Assembly: GCF_000504245.1 (NCBI RefSeq)
Contig: NZ_KI632509.1
Span: forward strand, 991,723 to 1,055,722
Reading direction: 5' to 3'
Source: Haloechinothrix halophila YIM 93223
GTDB lineage: Bacteria > Actinomycetota > Actinomycetes > Mycobacteriales > Pseudonocardiaceae
Length of the DNA: 64,000 nucleotides
In this document: one piece after another, positions 26,978 to 34,935 of the stretch
Layout: every line of letters begins with the position of its first letter
Position numbering within the stretch: position 1 is the first letter of the stretch
Translations under genes and position numbers: made by a program
The notes under the pieces: model-generated
The model's database searches: none
What the model was told of the DNA's origin: nothing
Seen by the model: only the letters and a program-made list of their open reading frames with translations

Positions 26978-27988
26978 ATGGCGCAGCGCTGTTCCTCGTG
27001 CACTGAGCCGGTCTGGCCCGAGGACGCCTTCTGCGAGGCATGCGGGCAGCGGCTCGCTGGCGCGCAGGTGGTGGCGCTCACGCGCAGGACGCCAACGGGC
27101 GGACCAGTGCTCGTGCAGTCCGACGAGTGCGTGTACTGCCACCACCAGGCGATCGACGACCAGTTCTGCATGCGATGCGGGCGGCAGCAGCCGGACGCGC
27201 GCGACCGTATGGAGTGCGATCTCGGGTCGGTGTGCGGCATCAGTGACCGCGGCATGCTGCGCGACCGCAATGCCGACGCGATGGCGTTCGGCTGGGCGGG
27301 CGCGACCGGCGATCCCGCCACGATCGTCGCTGTCGTCTGCGACGGCGTCGGCTCGACGCCCAAGTCTGACTTGGCCGCCCAGGTCGCCGCGGACTCCGCG
27401 ACCGACGAACTGCTGCGCTGCGTCGTCGAGGGCATAGCCGCGCGGGAGGCGTCGATGCTGGCCACCGCTGCCGCGTCGAAGGCCGTGGCCGCGCTGCCAG
27501 GCAACGACGCTCCATCCACGACGTTCGTCGCGGCCATCGCGACGACGACCGAGATCACCGTCGCGTGGCTCGGCGACAGCAGGGCGTATTGGATCTCGGC
27601 GGATGGCACCCATGCCGACACCCCGGTCGACGGCGACGTCGTGCGCGGTTCCGCGTGCCTGACGGTGGATCACACCGAGCGGAACACACTGCTCAACGAG
27701 GGCCTCGCCGCGCGGCACACGCTGACCCGCTGGATGGGCGCCGACGCCATCGACCTGGAACCACAGGTCGTCACCGTCCGGCCAGCCGGGCGGGGCAGCA
27801 TCCTGCTGTGCAGCGACGGGCTGTGGGGCTACGTCACCGACACCGGCGCGCTGGCGACCCATGTGCTTTCCGGCTCGACGCCGTACCAGGTCGTCAACGG
27901 ACTCGTCGACAACGCCATCAAGTGCGGCGGGCGGGACAACATCACCGGCGTGGTCGTGCCGTTCCCGCCGGCGGTGGTCCAGCCATGA
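26978..27988 (+). CDS. PP2C-type protein phosphatase with N-terminal zinc ribbons
   Basis: A 336-residue protein. Two double-zinc-ribbon pairs lead (CSSCTEPV with CEACGQ near residue 25; CVYCHHQ with CMRCGRQ near residue 65), then a PP2C domain: RDRNADA, VVCDGVGSTPKSD (metal-binding D), WLGDSRAYW, LLCSDGLWGYV and GGRDNITGVVV (C-terminal metal-binding D-N). It starts one base after the pknG stop and ends in a four-base overlap with the VWA gene, so all three are made together. The likely role is to reverse phosphorylation by PknG; the paired zinc ribbons on kinase and phosphatase suggest a shared binding partner. That functional link is inference. Confidence 0.92.
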   Translation: MAQRCSSCTEPVWPEDAFCEACGQRLAGAQVVALTRRTPTGGPVLVQSDECVYCHHQAIDDQFCMRCGRQQPDARDRMECDLGSVCGISDRGMLRDRNADAMAFGWAGATGDPATIVAVVCDGVGSTPKSDLAAQVAADSATDELLRCVVEGIAAREASMLATAAASKAVAALPGNDAPSTTFVAAIATTTEITVAWLGDSRAYWISADGTHADTPVDGDVVRGSACLTVDHTERNTLLNEGLAARHTLTRWMGADAIDLEPQVVTVRPAGRGSILLCSDGLWGYVTDTGALATHVLSGSTPYQVVNGLVDNAIKCGGRDNITGVVVPFPPAVVQP

Positions 27989-29259
27989 CGACACCGACCT
28001 TCACCGTCGACGTAGCGCACAACAAGCATCTCGCTCGTGGCACCGCTGAGACGGACGCGATCATCACCGTCACCGCGACGGACGCCGACGCGGCGACGTC
28101 GCACGCCGCCGTGGTGATCATGCTGGACACGTCGGCGTCGATGTTCCGGCCGAGCAAACTCGCCGCGGCCCGGCGCGCGGCCTGCGCCGCGATCGACGCG
28201 CTGCGTGACGGTACGGCGTTCGCGGTGCTCGCGGGTACCGACCAGGCCGAGATGGTGTATCCGGACGACCGCCAGCTCGCCGTGGCAGGCGAGGGCACGC
28301 GGGCGGATGCGCGGCAGGCGATCGAGGGCATCGCGGCGCAGGGCGGGACGGCGATGAGCCGGTGGCTGTGGCTCGCGGACGAGCTGTTCGCCAGGAGCGG
28401 CTGCGAGGTCAAGCACGGCATCCTGCTGACGGACGGCCGCAACACCTCGGAGCCTGCCGAAGACCTCGTGTCGACATTGGATCGGTTGCGCGGGCGGTTC
28501 ACCTGCACCTGCCGTGGCGTCGGTACCGACTGGGAGGTCGGTGAGCTGCGGCAGATCGCGGACGCGCTGCTCGGCGACGTCGACATCGTGGCGGAGCCCG
28601 CTGAGCTGGCCGCGGACTTCAGCGCTATCGCCGCGCGGACGATGCGCAAGAGCGTCCCCGACGTCGCGTTGCGGATCTGGACGCCGCAGCATTCCGAGAT
28701 CACCGAGCTGCGGCAGGTCGACCCGTCGGTCGCGGACCTGACCGAACACGGCCACCGGTCGCAGCAGCAGTCGATCGATTTCCCGACCGGGGCGTGGGAG
28801 CGGGAGACCCGCGCCTATCACGCGCGGATCGCGATGCGGCCAGGCGGAATCGGGGAGCGGATGCTGGTGTGCCGCGCGAGCATCGTCGGCGGTGCCGCGC
28901 AGTCCAAGCCGGGCAAGGTCGTCGTCAGCTGGACGGATGACGCCGCGCGCTATGGGGTCATCGACCCGACTGTCGCCCACTACACCGGGCAGGAAGAATT
29001 GGCGGAGGCCATTCAGGACGGTCTCGCCGCACGCCGGGAGGGTGATCTCGATACCGCGACCGGCAAACTGGGCCGCGCGGTCGCGCTCGCGAACGAGTCC
29101 GGCCACGCGGAGACGTCCCGGCTGCTGTCCAAGGTGGTCGACATCGACGACGCCGTCACCGGCAAGGTACGTCTGAAGCAGACGGTGTCCGCGGTGGACG
29201 AGATGACCCTCGACACCCGCTCGGTCGTTACCTCCCGGATGCGCCGCTCCGGCACCTGA
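27985..29259 (+). CDS. VWA-domain protein of the PknG operon
   Basis: A 424-residue protein whose N-terminal half is a von Willebrand factor A domain with an intact MIDAS motif (MLDTSASM near residue 47), the conserved threonine (GGTAMSRWL) and a late aspartate (LLTDGRNT). The C-terminal half is beta-rich and ends in a short helical repeat-like stretch (IQDGLAARREGDLDTATGKLGRAVALA). There is no signal peptide or membrane helix, so it is cytoplasmic. Its ATG overlaps the phosphatase stop. VWA proteins beside PP2C and kinase genes often assemble signalling or effector complexes through metal-dependent contacts; the partner here is not known. Confidence 0.88.
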   Translation: MTTPTFTVDVAHNKHLARGTAETDAIITVTATDADAATSHAAVVIMLDTSASMFRPSKLAAARRAACAAIDALRDGTAFAVLAGTDQAEMVYPDDRQLAVAGEGTRADARQAIEGIAAQGGTAMSRWLWLADELFARSGCEVKHGILLTDGRNTSEPAEDLVSTLDRLRGRFTCTCRGVGTDWEVGELRQIADALLGDVDIVAEPAELAADFSAIAARTMRKSVPDVALRIWTPQHSEITELRQVDPSVADLTEHGHRSQQQSIDFPTGAWERETRAYHARIAMRPGGIGERMLVCRASIVGGAAQSKPGKVVVSWTDDAARYGVIDPTVAHYTGQEELAEAIQDGLAARREGDLDTATGKLGRAVALANESGHAETSRLLSKVVDIDDAVTGKVRLKQTVSAVDEMTLDTRSVVTSRMRRSGT

Positions 29260-29273
29260 CCCCGGCCCACCGC

Positions 29274-29378
29274 GTCGTGTCCCGCGTTCCCGACGTCGTG
29301 TCCTGCGTTCCCGACGGTGTGTCCTGCATTCGGGACGTCGTGTCCTGCGTTCCCGACGCTGTGTCCTGCATTCCCGAC
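29274..29378. repeat. Five tandem 21-bp repeats between convergent genes
   Basis: Units of consensus GTCGTGTCCTGCGTTCCCGAC begin at 29274, 29295, 29316, 29337 and 29358, followed by a degenerate partial copy. Each unit has weak dyad symmetry (GTCC...GGAC, best in the third copy). The array sits between the ends of the VWA gene and the acyl-CoA ligase gene. The 21-base period would encode a seven-residue repeat in any frame, but no real gene is supported. There are no spacers, so this is not CRISPR. Confidence 0.9.
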
Positions 29379-29421
29379 GCCGTATGGCGCACTCGGCGCC
29401 CCGCGCTCTCGACTCCTCCGC

Positions 29422-30960
29422 TCACACGTGGCCGCGCAGCGCCTTCCGGTCGAGCTTGCCGACACTGGTCAGCGGAAGCTGGTCCTGGATGTGGATGATC
29501 CGCGGGTACTTGCTGCCAGCCAGCTTGGTCTTGGCGAACGCGATCAGCTCCTCCTCGGTCGCCTCCGCACCCGGCGCGAGGGACACGAACGCTACGACCT
29601 CCTCGCCGACGGCGTCGTTCCGCTGCCCGACGACACCAGCCATCGCCACCGCGGGGTGCTCCACAAGGACGTCCTCGACGTCGCGAGGATAGACGTTGAA
29701 GCCATTGCGGATGATGAGGTCCTTCTTGCGGTCCACAATGGTCAGGAAGCCGTCGTCGTCCAGCCGTCCGATGTCACCGGTGAACAGCCAGCCGTCGCGC
29801 AGCGCGGCCTCGGTGGCGTCCGGCGCGTTGCGGTAGCCGCGCATGATGCCTTCCGCGCGCACCGTCACTTCGCCGTCGCTCCCGGTCGGCACCTGCTGGC
29901 CGTCCTCATCGACGATGCGGACCTCGTAGCCGGGAATCGGCGGGCCAACGCTGCCGATCTTGCGCCGCCCCGGTGGGTTGGCCGACACGACGCCACCGCT
30001 CTCGGTGCAACCGTAGCCCTCAAGCACCTGCACACTAGGTATCCGCTGTTCCAGCGTGTCAATGGTCTCGCGAGCGAGCGGGGCGGCACCGATGTTGAGG
30101 TAGCGCAGGCTGGACAGATCGGCGTTCTCGAGTTGCTGGGTGAGCAAGAGCTGTGCCATTGCGGGCACTAGCGTGCCGCGCTCAATGCGGTTTTGCTCGG
30201 CGAGGCTGACCCACTGGCCGGGATCGAACCAGCGCATCAGCACTGCGATGCCCGGCTCGGGCGCGTGCATTCCGCTGACGGTGACGATCATGCCGAACGC
30301 GTGCGAGATCGGCAGCGGGTTGAGCACCCGGGTGAGGCCAGGCACGTACGACGCGTCGTGTGCGCTTCGGCCGCAGTGCCAGAGGTTGCGGTGGCTCAAC
30401 TCGACACCCTTGGACCTGCCGGTAGTGCCACCGGTGTACATCAGGGCGGCGAGGTCGTCCTCGTCCCGATCCACGACGGCGATCGCCTCGGCGGACTCCA
30501 ACGCATCGAACGTGGTGACGTCGAAACCATCCTGCTGCTCCGCGCCGTTCGCTTCCGCGACGACGATGTGCGGCTTCGTGCCAAGCTCGCTGGCGGCCTC
30601 GACCACCTTCGGCACGAAATCTCCTGTCGTGACAACGGCTTTCGCGCCGGAGTCGATGAGCACGTGCCGTAGCTCGGGCGCGGTCAGCAGAAAGACGACC
30701 GGCGTCACCACCGCGCCCATGCGCCAGATCGCGTTGTAGACGACCGGAACTTCAGGGCAGTTCGCCATCATGACGACGACTCGGTCGCCAGGCTCGACGC
30801 CGATCTCGCGCAGTCCGCCAGCGACGCTCCGAGCACGGTCGAGGAGCTCGGCCGAGTGCCAGCTGCGGCCTTCGAAGATGAGCGACTCGTGGTCGCCGTT
30901 GCGATCCAGCGACTCTTCGGAGAGAGCGCCGAGGTGTACCGAGGTCGCGGCCGTGCTCAT
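29422..30960 (-). CDS. Acyl-CoA synthetase (class I adenylate-forming ligase)
   Basis: A 512-residue ligase that activates a carboxylic acid to acyl-AMP and then to acyl-CoA. The P-loop-like motif YTGGTTGRSKG lies near residue 175, the GYGCTE motif near residue 315, then GWLFTGDIG and DRKKDLIIRNGFNVYPRDVE, and the C-terminal catalytic lysine in TSVGKLDRKAL. Long- or medium-chain fatty acids are likely but not certain substrates. The ATG at 30960 has GGAGG six bases upstream. A TetR-type dyad lies just ahead of the start, and a TetR gene is encoded 400 bases away, divergently. Confidence 0.92.
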   Translation of the reverse strand: MSTAATSVHLGALSEESLDRNGDHESLIFEGRSWHSAELLDRARSVAGGLREIGVEPGDRVVVMMANCPEVPVVYNAIWRMGAVVTPVVFLLTAPELRHVLIDSGAKAVVTTGDFVPKVVEAASELGTKPHIVVAEANGAEQQDGFDVTTFDALESAEAIAVVDRDEDDLAALMYTGGTTGRSKGVELSHRNLWHCGRSAHDASYVPGLTRVLNPLPISHAFGMIVTVSGMHAPEPGIAVLMRWFDPGQWVSLAEQNRIERGTLVPAMAQLLLTQQLENADLSSLRYLNIGAAPLARETIDTLEQRIPSVQVLEGYGCTESGGVVSANPPGRRKIGSVGPPIPGYEVRIVDEDGQQVPTGSDGEVTVRAEGIMRGYRNAPDATEAALRDGWLFTGDIGRLDDDGFLTIVDRKKDLIIRNGFNVYPRDVEDVLVEHPAVAMAGVVGQRNDAVGEEVVAFVSLAPGAEATEEELIAFAKTKLAGSKYPRIIHIQDQLPLTSVGKLDRKALRGHV

Positions 30961-30975
30961 GGAAATCCTCCGTCA

Positions 30976-31010
30976 CCGGTATTTTTCTTACCGGTTGGTA
31001 GAAATACCGG
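30976..31010. promoter_or_regulatory. Probable TetR operator upstream of the acyl-CoA ligase
   Basis: Outer arms CCGGTATTT / AAATACCGG enclose the inner dyad TACCGGTTGGTA (30989-31000). This type of nested ACC-GGT dyad is typical of TetR-family regulators of lipid genes in actinomycetes. It lies 16-50 bases upstream of the ligase start, where a bound repressor would block transcription. Confidence 0.75.
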
Positions 31011-31088
31011 AGGTCGAGTGATCGGTCAAGAGTTTGACGTGGACCGTACTTATTGCTATTTCTACTTGCGGGTAAAATTTAGGTGTGA

Positions 31089-31340
31089 CGATGTCCAGCT
31101 ACGATCCGGCGAGATCAGCGGGCGGGTACCGTGGCCGGAAGGCGACAGCAGATGCTTGCCCTGACCAGATCGATGGTTCTTGGACCGACACTGCTGATCG
31201 ACGGCCTAGAGCCGAAGATCGCTGAGCGTGCTTACATCATGGAACGTGGCAGCATTCGGTTCGACGGGCCGCCGGCTGAGCCGCACGGACGCGACGACCT
31301 GCTGCGCACCGTGTTTCTGTCGTCGACGGGTGGACCCTAG
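31089..31340 (+). pseudogene. Remnant of a LivF-type branched-chain ABC transporter ATPase
   Basis: The frame after the stop at 31086 reads RAGTVAGRRQQMLALTRSMVLGPTLLIDGLEPKIAERAY and then a LivF-like C-terminus (MERGSIRFDGPPAEP, DDLLRTVFL). It matches the signature-to-end part of LivF-family proteins, but Walker A and the whole N-terminal half are missing, the signature LSGGQ has become VAGRR, and the Walker B DEPSLGL has shrunk to DGL with an internal deletion behind PKI. It is a decayed gene. Its presence suggests that the acyl-CoA ligase and TetR genes once flanked a HAAT-type transporter operon. Confidence 0.75.
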
Positions 31341-31363
31341 CGCCGGAAGGTCGAAAGCACGGT

Positions 31364-32065
31364 ATGAGCACCGACACCGAGGGGACGCAGCCGGCGAAGC
31401 GGCGTCGGGGCAGGCCGCCCCGATACCCGTTGCCGGACCCGGAGGATCGTGCCGCGAGCATCCTCGATGCGGCGCTTGTCGAGTTCGCCCAGCGCGGCTA
31501 CGCGGCCACCGGCATGAACGACATCGCGCGCGCCTGCCGGATGACCAAGCCGACCATCTACGAGTGCTTTTCTTCGAAAATCGAGCTGTTCGGCGCACTG
31601 ATCGAGCGGGAGCGCAGCGCGCTCATCTCGCTGCTACGGCAGACCTACCAGGACACCACCGACCTGGGATTATGGGAGAAGGTGCGTGTCGACACCGCCG
31701 CGTTCGTGCACTGGGTGTGCGAGAACCCGGACGCCTTCGCGCTGCTGTACCTGATGCCGTCGCCGAAGACCGGGCTCACTCAGCGCGCGGAATTGCAGGC
31801 CGAGGTGGCCGCCGCGCTGGTGGAAAGCATGGAGAAGTTGCTGGCCAAGCATGGCCGGAGTGGTGGGCAGTCGTTGATGACGCTGGCGTACATGGCGACC
31901 AGCAGCGCGCTCGGGGCGGTGCTCGCCAGCAAGCACCTGCTGCCAGAGCACGCCGAGACGGTCACTGACTTGGCGGCGGGCTTCATCGCCGCCGCCTTCC
32001 GCGACGTCCCCACCGACGCCATCGCTGCTTTCGACCAGGTCAGCGAGGCCGCGCGGGAACGCTGA
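31364..32065 (+). CDS. TetR-family transcriptional regulator
   Basis: A 233-residue regulator with an N-terminal Arg/Pro-rich tail (KRRRGRPPRYP) and a TetR HTH (AASILDAALVEFAQRGYAATGMNDIARACRMTKPTIYECFSSKIELF, residues 30-76). The ligand-binding domain is helical. It is divergent from the acyl-CoA ligase and very probably binds the dyad at 30976-31010, controlling that gene; acyl-CoA or a free fatty acid is the likely effector by analogy. The LivF remnant lies directly upstream on the same strand. Confidence 0.9.
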   Translation: MSTDTEGTQPAKRRRGRPPRYPLPDPEDRAASILDAALVEFAQRGYAATGMNDIARACRMTKPTIYECFSSKIELFGALIERERSALISLLRQTYQDTTDLGLWEKVRVDTAAFVHWVCENPDAFALLYLMPSPKTGLTQRAELQAEVAAALVESMEKLLAKHGRSGGQSLMTLAYMATSSALGAVLASKHLLPEHAETVTDLAAGFIAAAFRDVPTDAIAAFDQVSEAARER

Positions 32066-32076
32066 CGCCGGGCGCG

Positions 32077-33081
32077 CTACCCCCGCGCCCAGGCGACCAC
32101 GTCATCCGCCGACCAGGTGTTCACTACCCGCTCCGGCGGGACGCCGCATTCTTCCGCGCGGGCGCAGCCGTAGCGTTGCCAGGCGAGCTGGCCCGGCGCG
32201 TGCGCGTCGCTGTCGATGGCGAAGCGGCACCTGGCCTCCAGCGCACGGCGGAGCAGTCGCCGGGGTGGGTCGAGCCGGTCCGGCCGCGAGTTGATCTCCA
32301 CGGCGACGTCGTGCTCGTGGCAGGAGTCGAACACCGCGTCGGCGTCGAATTCCGACTCCGGCCTGCCCTTGCCGACGACGAGCCGTCCGGTGCAGTGCCC
32401 GAGTACGTTCACCCTGGGATTCGATACCGCCGTCAGCAGGCGCCTTGTCATCGCCCGTTCCGACATCCGCAGCTTGGAATGCACCGAAGCCACCACGATG
32501 TCCAACTCGGCAAGCAGCTCGGGCTCCTGGTCGAGCGCGCCATCGTCGAGGATGTCGACCTCGATGCCGGTCAGGATGCGAAACGGTGCCAGCTCGGCGT
32601 TCAGCTCAGCGACGACGTCCAACTGCTCGGCCAGTCGGTCCGCCGACAGGCCGCGCGCCACGGTCAGCCGGGGCGAGTGGTCGGTGAGTGCCAGCCACTC
32701 GTGGCCCAGCTCGCGTGCGGCCTCCGCCATCTCGCGAATCGGACTGCCACCGTCTGACCAGTCCGAATGGCTGTGGCAGTCGCCCGTGAGCGCGGCAAGC
32801 AGCTCGGAACCACCGGACACATCTGGCTCCGCGCGCGCGAGCAGTTTCGTCAGGTACTCCGGCTCGCGGCCCGCGACGGCGTCGGCGATGACCTCGGCGG
32901 TGCGCTTACCGATGCCCTTCAGCTCGGTCAGCGTGCCCCGCCGCACCCGTGCGCCCAGCTCGTCCTCGGACAACCCGCCCACGACCTCTGCGGCGCGCCG
33001 GAACGCCGCGACCCGGTACGTGGGCTCCCCCGCGCGTTCCAGGTGGAACGCGACCGTGCGCAGCGCCCGTTCCGCGTCCAT
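32077..33081 (-). CDS. PHP-domain phosphoesterase with helix-hairpin-helix region (PolX C-terminus-like)
   Basis: A 334-residue protein. The N-terminal part (HLERAGEPTYRVAAFRRAAEVVGGL, then LTELKGIGKRTAEVIADA) is a helix-hairpin-helix DNA-binding region like that of family X polymerases, but no polymerase palm follows. The rest is a PHP domain with metal-binding motifs DCHSHSDWSDGG (near residue 103), LALTDHS, GIEVDIL, ASVHSKL, LGHCTGR, EINSRPDRLD and DSDAH. It resembles the stand-alone C-terminal half of bacterial PolX, a 3'-5' exonuclease or phosphatase. Its ATG at 33081 overlaps the CPBP stop (TGATG), so the two are coupled. Confidence 0.87.
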   Translation of the reverse strand: MDAERALRTVAFHLERAGEPTYRVAAFRRAAEVVGGLSEDELGARVRRGTLTELKGIGKRTAEVIADAVAGREPEYLTKLLARAEPDVSGGSELLAALTGDCHSHSDWSDGGSPIREMAEAARELGHEWLALTDHSPRLTVARGLSADRLAEQLDVVAELNAELAPFRILTGIEVDILDDGALDQEPELLAELDIVVASVHSKLRMSERAMTRRLLTAVSNPRVNVLGHCTGRLVVGKGRPESEFDADAVFDSCHEHDVAVEINSRPDRLDPPRRLLRRALEARCRFAIDSDAHAPGQLAWQRYGCARAEECGVPPERVVNTWSADDVVAWARG

Positions 33082-33866
33082 CAGCTCGCGAGAATGCCGG
33101 TCGTGGAGAACAACAGCGCGAGCGCGGGCAGGAAGTTGTTCACTTGGTGGGCGACGACGCTCGCCGTCAGGTTTCGGGTGAATAGCCGAGCCAGCCCGAT
33201 CGGGATCGACAGCACCAGCAGTAACGGTGTGCGCAGCAGCTCCATGTGCGCGACGGAGAACACAACCGTCGTGACCGCGAAGATCACCCAGCCATGCCAG
33301 CGCCAATGTTCGAACGTGCGCCACAGCACACCCCGGAACATCACCTCCTCGCACAGCGGTGCGATCAGCCAGACGCCGAGGAACGCGATCAGCCCGGCGA
33401 CGATGCCGAGCTGCTCGCCCTTGAACACCTCGCCGACGGCGGATTCCGCCTTGTCAGCGCCTACCCAGGACGCCCAGACCGCCGCGGCGGGGATGGTGAT
33501 CACTAGGCCGGCGACACCGAAGCTGAGGCCGCGGAAGGTGTCCCGCCAGTTCCAGTTCCACGCCAGTTCCCTGCGCACCCTGCCCTGACGTGGGCCCGCG
33601 CCGAACAACGCCGTGCCCGCGACCGCGACCAGCGCGGCGAACACCGGTGGTATCACCAATATCGCGACCAGTGGCGCGGGCGACAGTGGCGCACCCTCGG
33701 TCAGCGACGGGTCGGCCACCGCGAACGGCACCAGCACGATGAGCGGGGACAGCACGAGCGTCAGCTCGGCGGCGATGAACACGAGAAACAGCGCGCCTCC
33801 CGTGCGCGCAGCGCGCCCCCGCGCGCGGGTGTCGTCTGTTCCGTGCTGTGATGTGCTCACGTCCAT
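33081..33866 (-). CDS. CPBP-family intramembrane metalloprotease
   Basis: A 261-residue membrane protein with about seven or eight hydrophobic helices. The conserved catalytic motif is [10 protein letters not shown] (EExxxR, near residue 180), with the second motif FSVAHME and third HQVNNFL. It belongs to the CAAX protease and bacteriocin-processing (CPBP/Abi) family. Such proteins process prenylated or leader peptides, or anti-sigma factors; the substrate here is unknown. The start at 33866 (MDVSTSQHG) gives the best fit, although a GTG at 33899 is also possible. It shares an operon with the PHP gene. Confidence 0.85.
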   Translation of the reverse strand: MDVSTSQHGTDDTRARGRAARTGGALFLVFIAAELTLVLSPLIVLVPFAVADPSLTEGAPLSPAPLVAILVIPPVFAALVAVAGTALFGAGPRQGRVRRELAWNWNWRDTFRGLSFGVAGLVITIPAAAVWASWVGADKAESAVGEVFKGEQLGIVAGLIAFLGVWLIAPLCEEVMFRGVLWRTFEHWRWHGWVIFAVTTVVFSVAHMELLRTPLLLVLSIPIGLARLFTRNLTASVVAHQVNNFLPALALLFSTTGILAS

Positions 33867-34035
33867 GCCGGATGTATACCCCTCGGCTGTGGTGTTCACC
33901 CCCGGTCAAAGACGACAGTACGCCGCAAACGAGGTCGTTTCACCGTCTGCCAGCGCGGTGAAGGTAACCCGCCTGCTGGCCGGAACCGGCGGAACGCATA
34001 ATGACCATCACCGCCGACCAGTAGAGGTGCACTCC

Positions 34036-34935
34036 ATGAAACTAAATCACCTTGACCGGCTGGAGGCCGAGAGCATCGACATCTTCCGAGAGGCCGTTGC
34101 CGAGAGTGAGCGCCCAGCGCTGCTGTACTCCATCGGTAAGGACAGCTCGGTGTTGGTGCACCTCGCCCGGAAGGCCTTTTACCCGAGCACACCGCCGTTC
34201 CCGCTGGTGCACGTCGACACCACGTGGAAGTTCCGCGAGATGATCGAGTTTCGCGACAGAACCGCGGCCGAGCTCGGCATGGAACTGATCGTCCACAAGA
34301 ACCCGGACTGCATCGCCCAGGGGATCAACCCGTTTGACCATGGCTCGGCGGTGCACACCGACATGTGGAAGACGCAGGGGCTGCGGCAGATCCTCGACAA
34401 GCAGAAGTTCGACGCCGTGTTCGGAGGTGCTCGCCGCGACGAGGAGGCCTCGCGCGCGAAGGAGCGGGTGTTCTCGTTCCGGTCCGCCCAGCACCGGTGG
34501 GATCCGAAGAACCAGCGGCCCGAGCTGTGGCGCCTCTACAACACCCGTACCGCGCCAGGCGAGAGCGTCCGCGTGTTCCCGCTGTCGAACTGGACAGAGC
34601 TGGACATCTGGCACTACATCCACCGGGAGAACATTCCGATCGTCCCGCTGTACTTCGCCAAGGAGCGCCCGGTTGTCGACCGTGACGGCACGCTGATCAT
34701 GGTTGACGACGACCGGATGCCGCTCGCGGAAGGCGAGAAGCCGGAGATGAAGATGGTGCGGTTCCGTACGCTGGGGTGTTATCCGCTTACCGGTGCCGTC
34801 GAGAGCTCGGCGGCGACGCTGCCCGAGATCGTCTCCGAGATGCGTGCCGCGACCACGTCCGAGCGGCAGGGCAGGGTTATCGACCGCGACCAGTCCGGGT
34901 CGATGGAGCGCAAGAAGCAGGAGGGGTACTTCTGA
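34036..34935 (+). CDS. cysD: Sulfate adenylyltransferase subunit 2
   Basis: A 299-residue ATP sulfurylase catalytic subunit that makes adenosine 5'-phosphosulfate from sulfate and ATP. The PP-loop motif [14 protein letters not shown] is near residue 31, followed by [32 protein letters not shown] and [11 protein letters not shown], all typical of CysD. The start at 34036 (ATGAAACTAAATCACC) has GAGG eight bases upstream. The stop overlaps the ATG of cysNC (TGATG), so the two subunits are translationally coupled. A seven-codon frame (34001-34024) precedes it. Confidence 0.96.
   Translation: MKLNHLDRLEAESIDIFREAVAESERPALLYSIGKDSSVLVHLARKAFYPSTPPFPLVHVDTTWKFREMIEFRDRTAAELGMELIVHKNPDCIAQGINPFDHGSAVHTDMWKTQGLRQILDKQKFDAVFGGARRDEEASRAKERVFSFRSAQHRWDPKNQRPELWRLYNTRTAPGESVRVFPLSNWTELDIWHYIHRENIPIVPLYFAKERPVVDRDGTLIMVDDDRMPLAEGEKPEMKMVRFRTLGCYPLTGAVESSAATLPEIVSEMRAATTSERQGRVIDRDQSGSMERKKQEGYF

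Noticed and set aside
29274-29378. CRISPR array
   Set aside because: The repeats are directly adjacent with no spacers, and no cas gene is nearby.
29013-29465. Minus-strand protein with GNAGHDV seven-residue repeats
   Set aside because: The repeat comes from the 21-bp DNA array read in frame; the rest overlaps the VWA and ligase genes.
33613-34035. Longer N-terminus for CysD
   Set aside because: The extra residues are antisense to the CPBP protease gene; the ATG at 34036 matches the family start and has a ribosome site.
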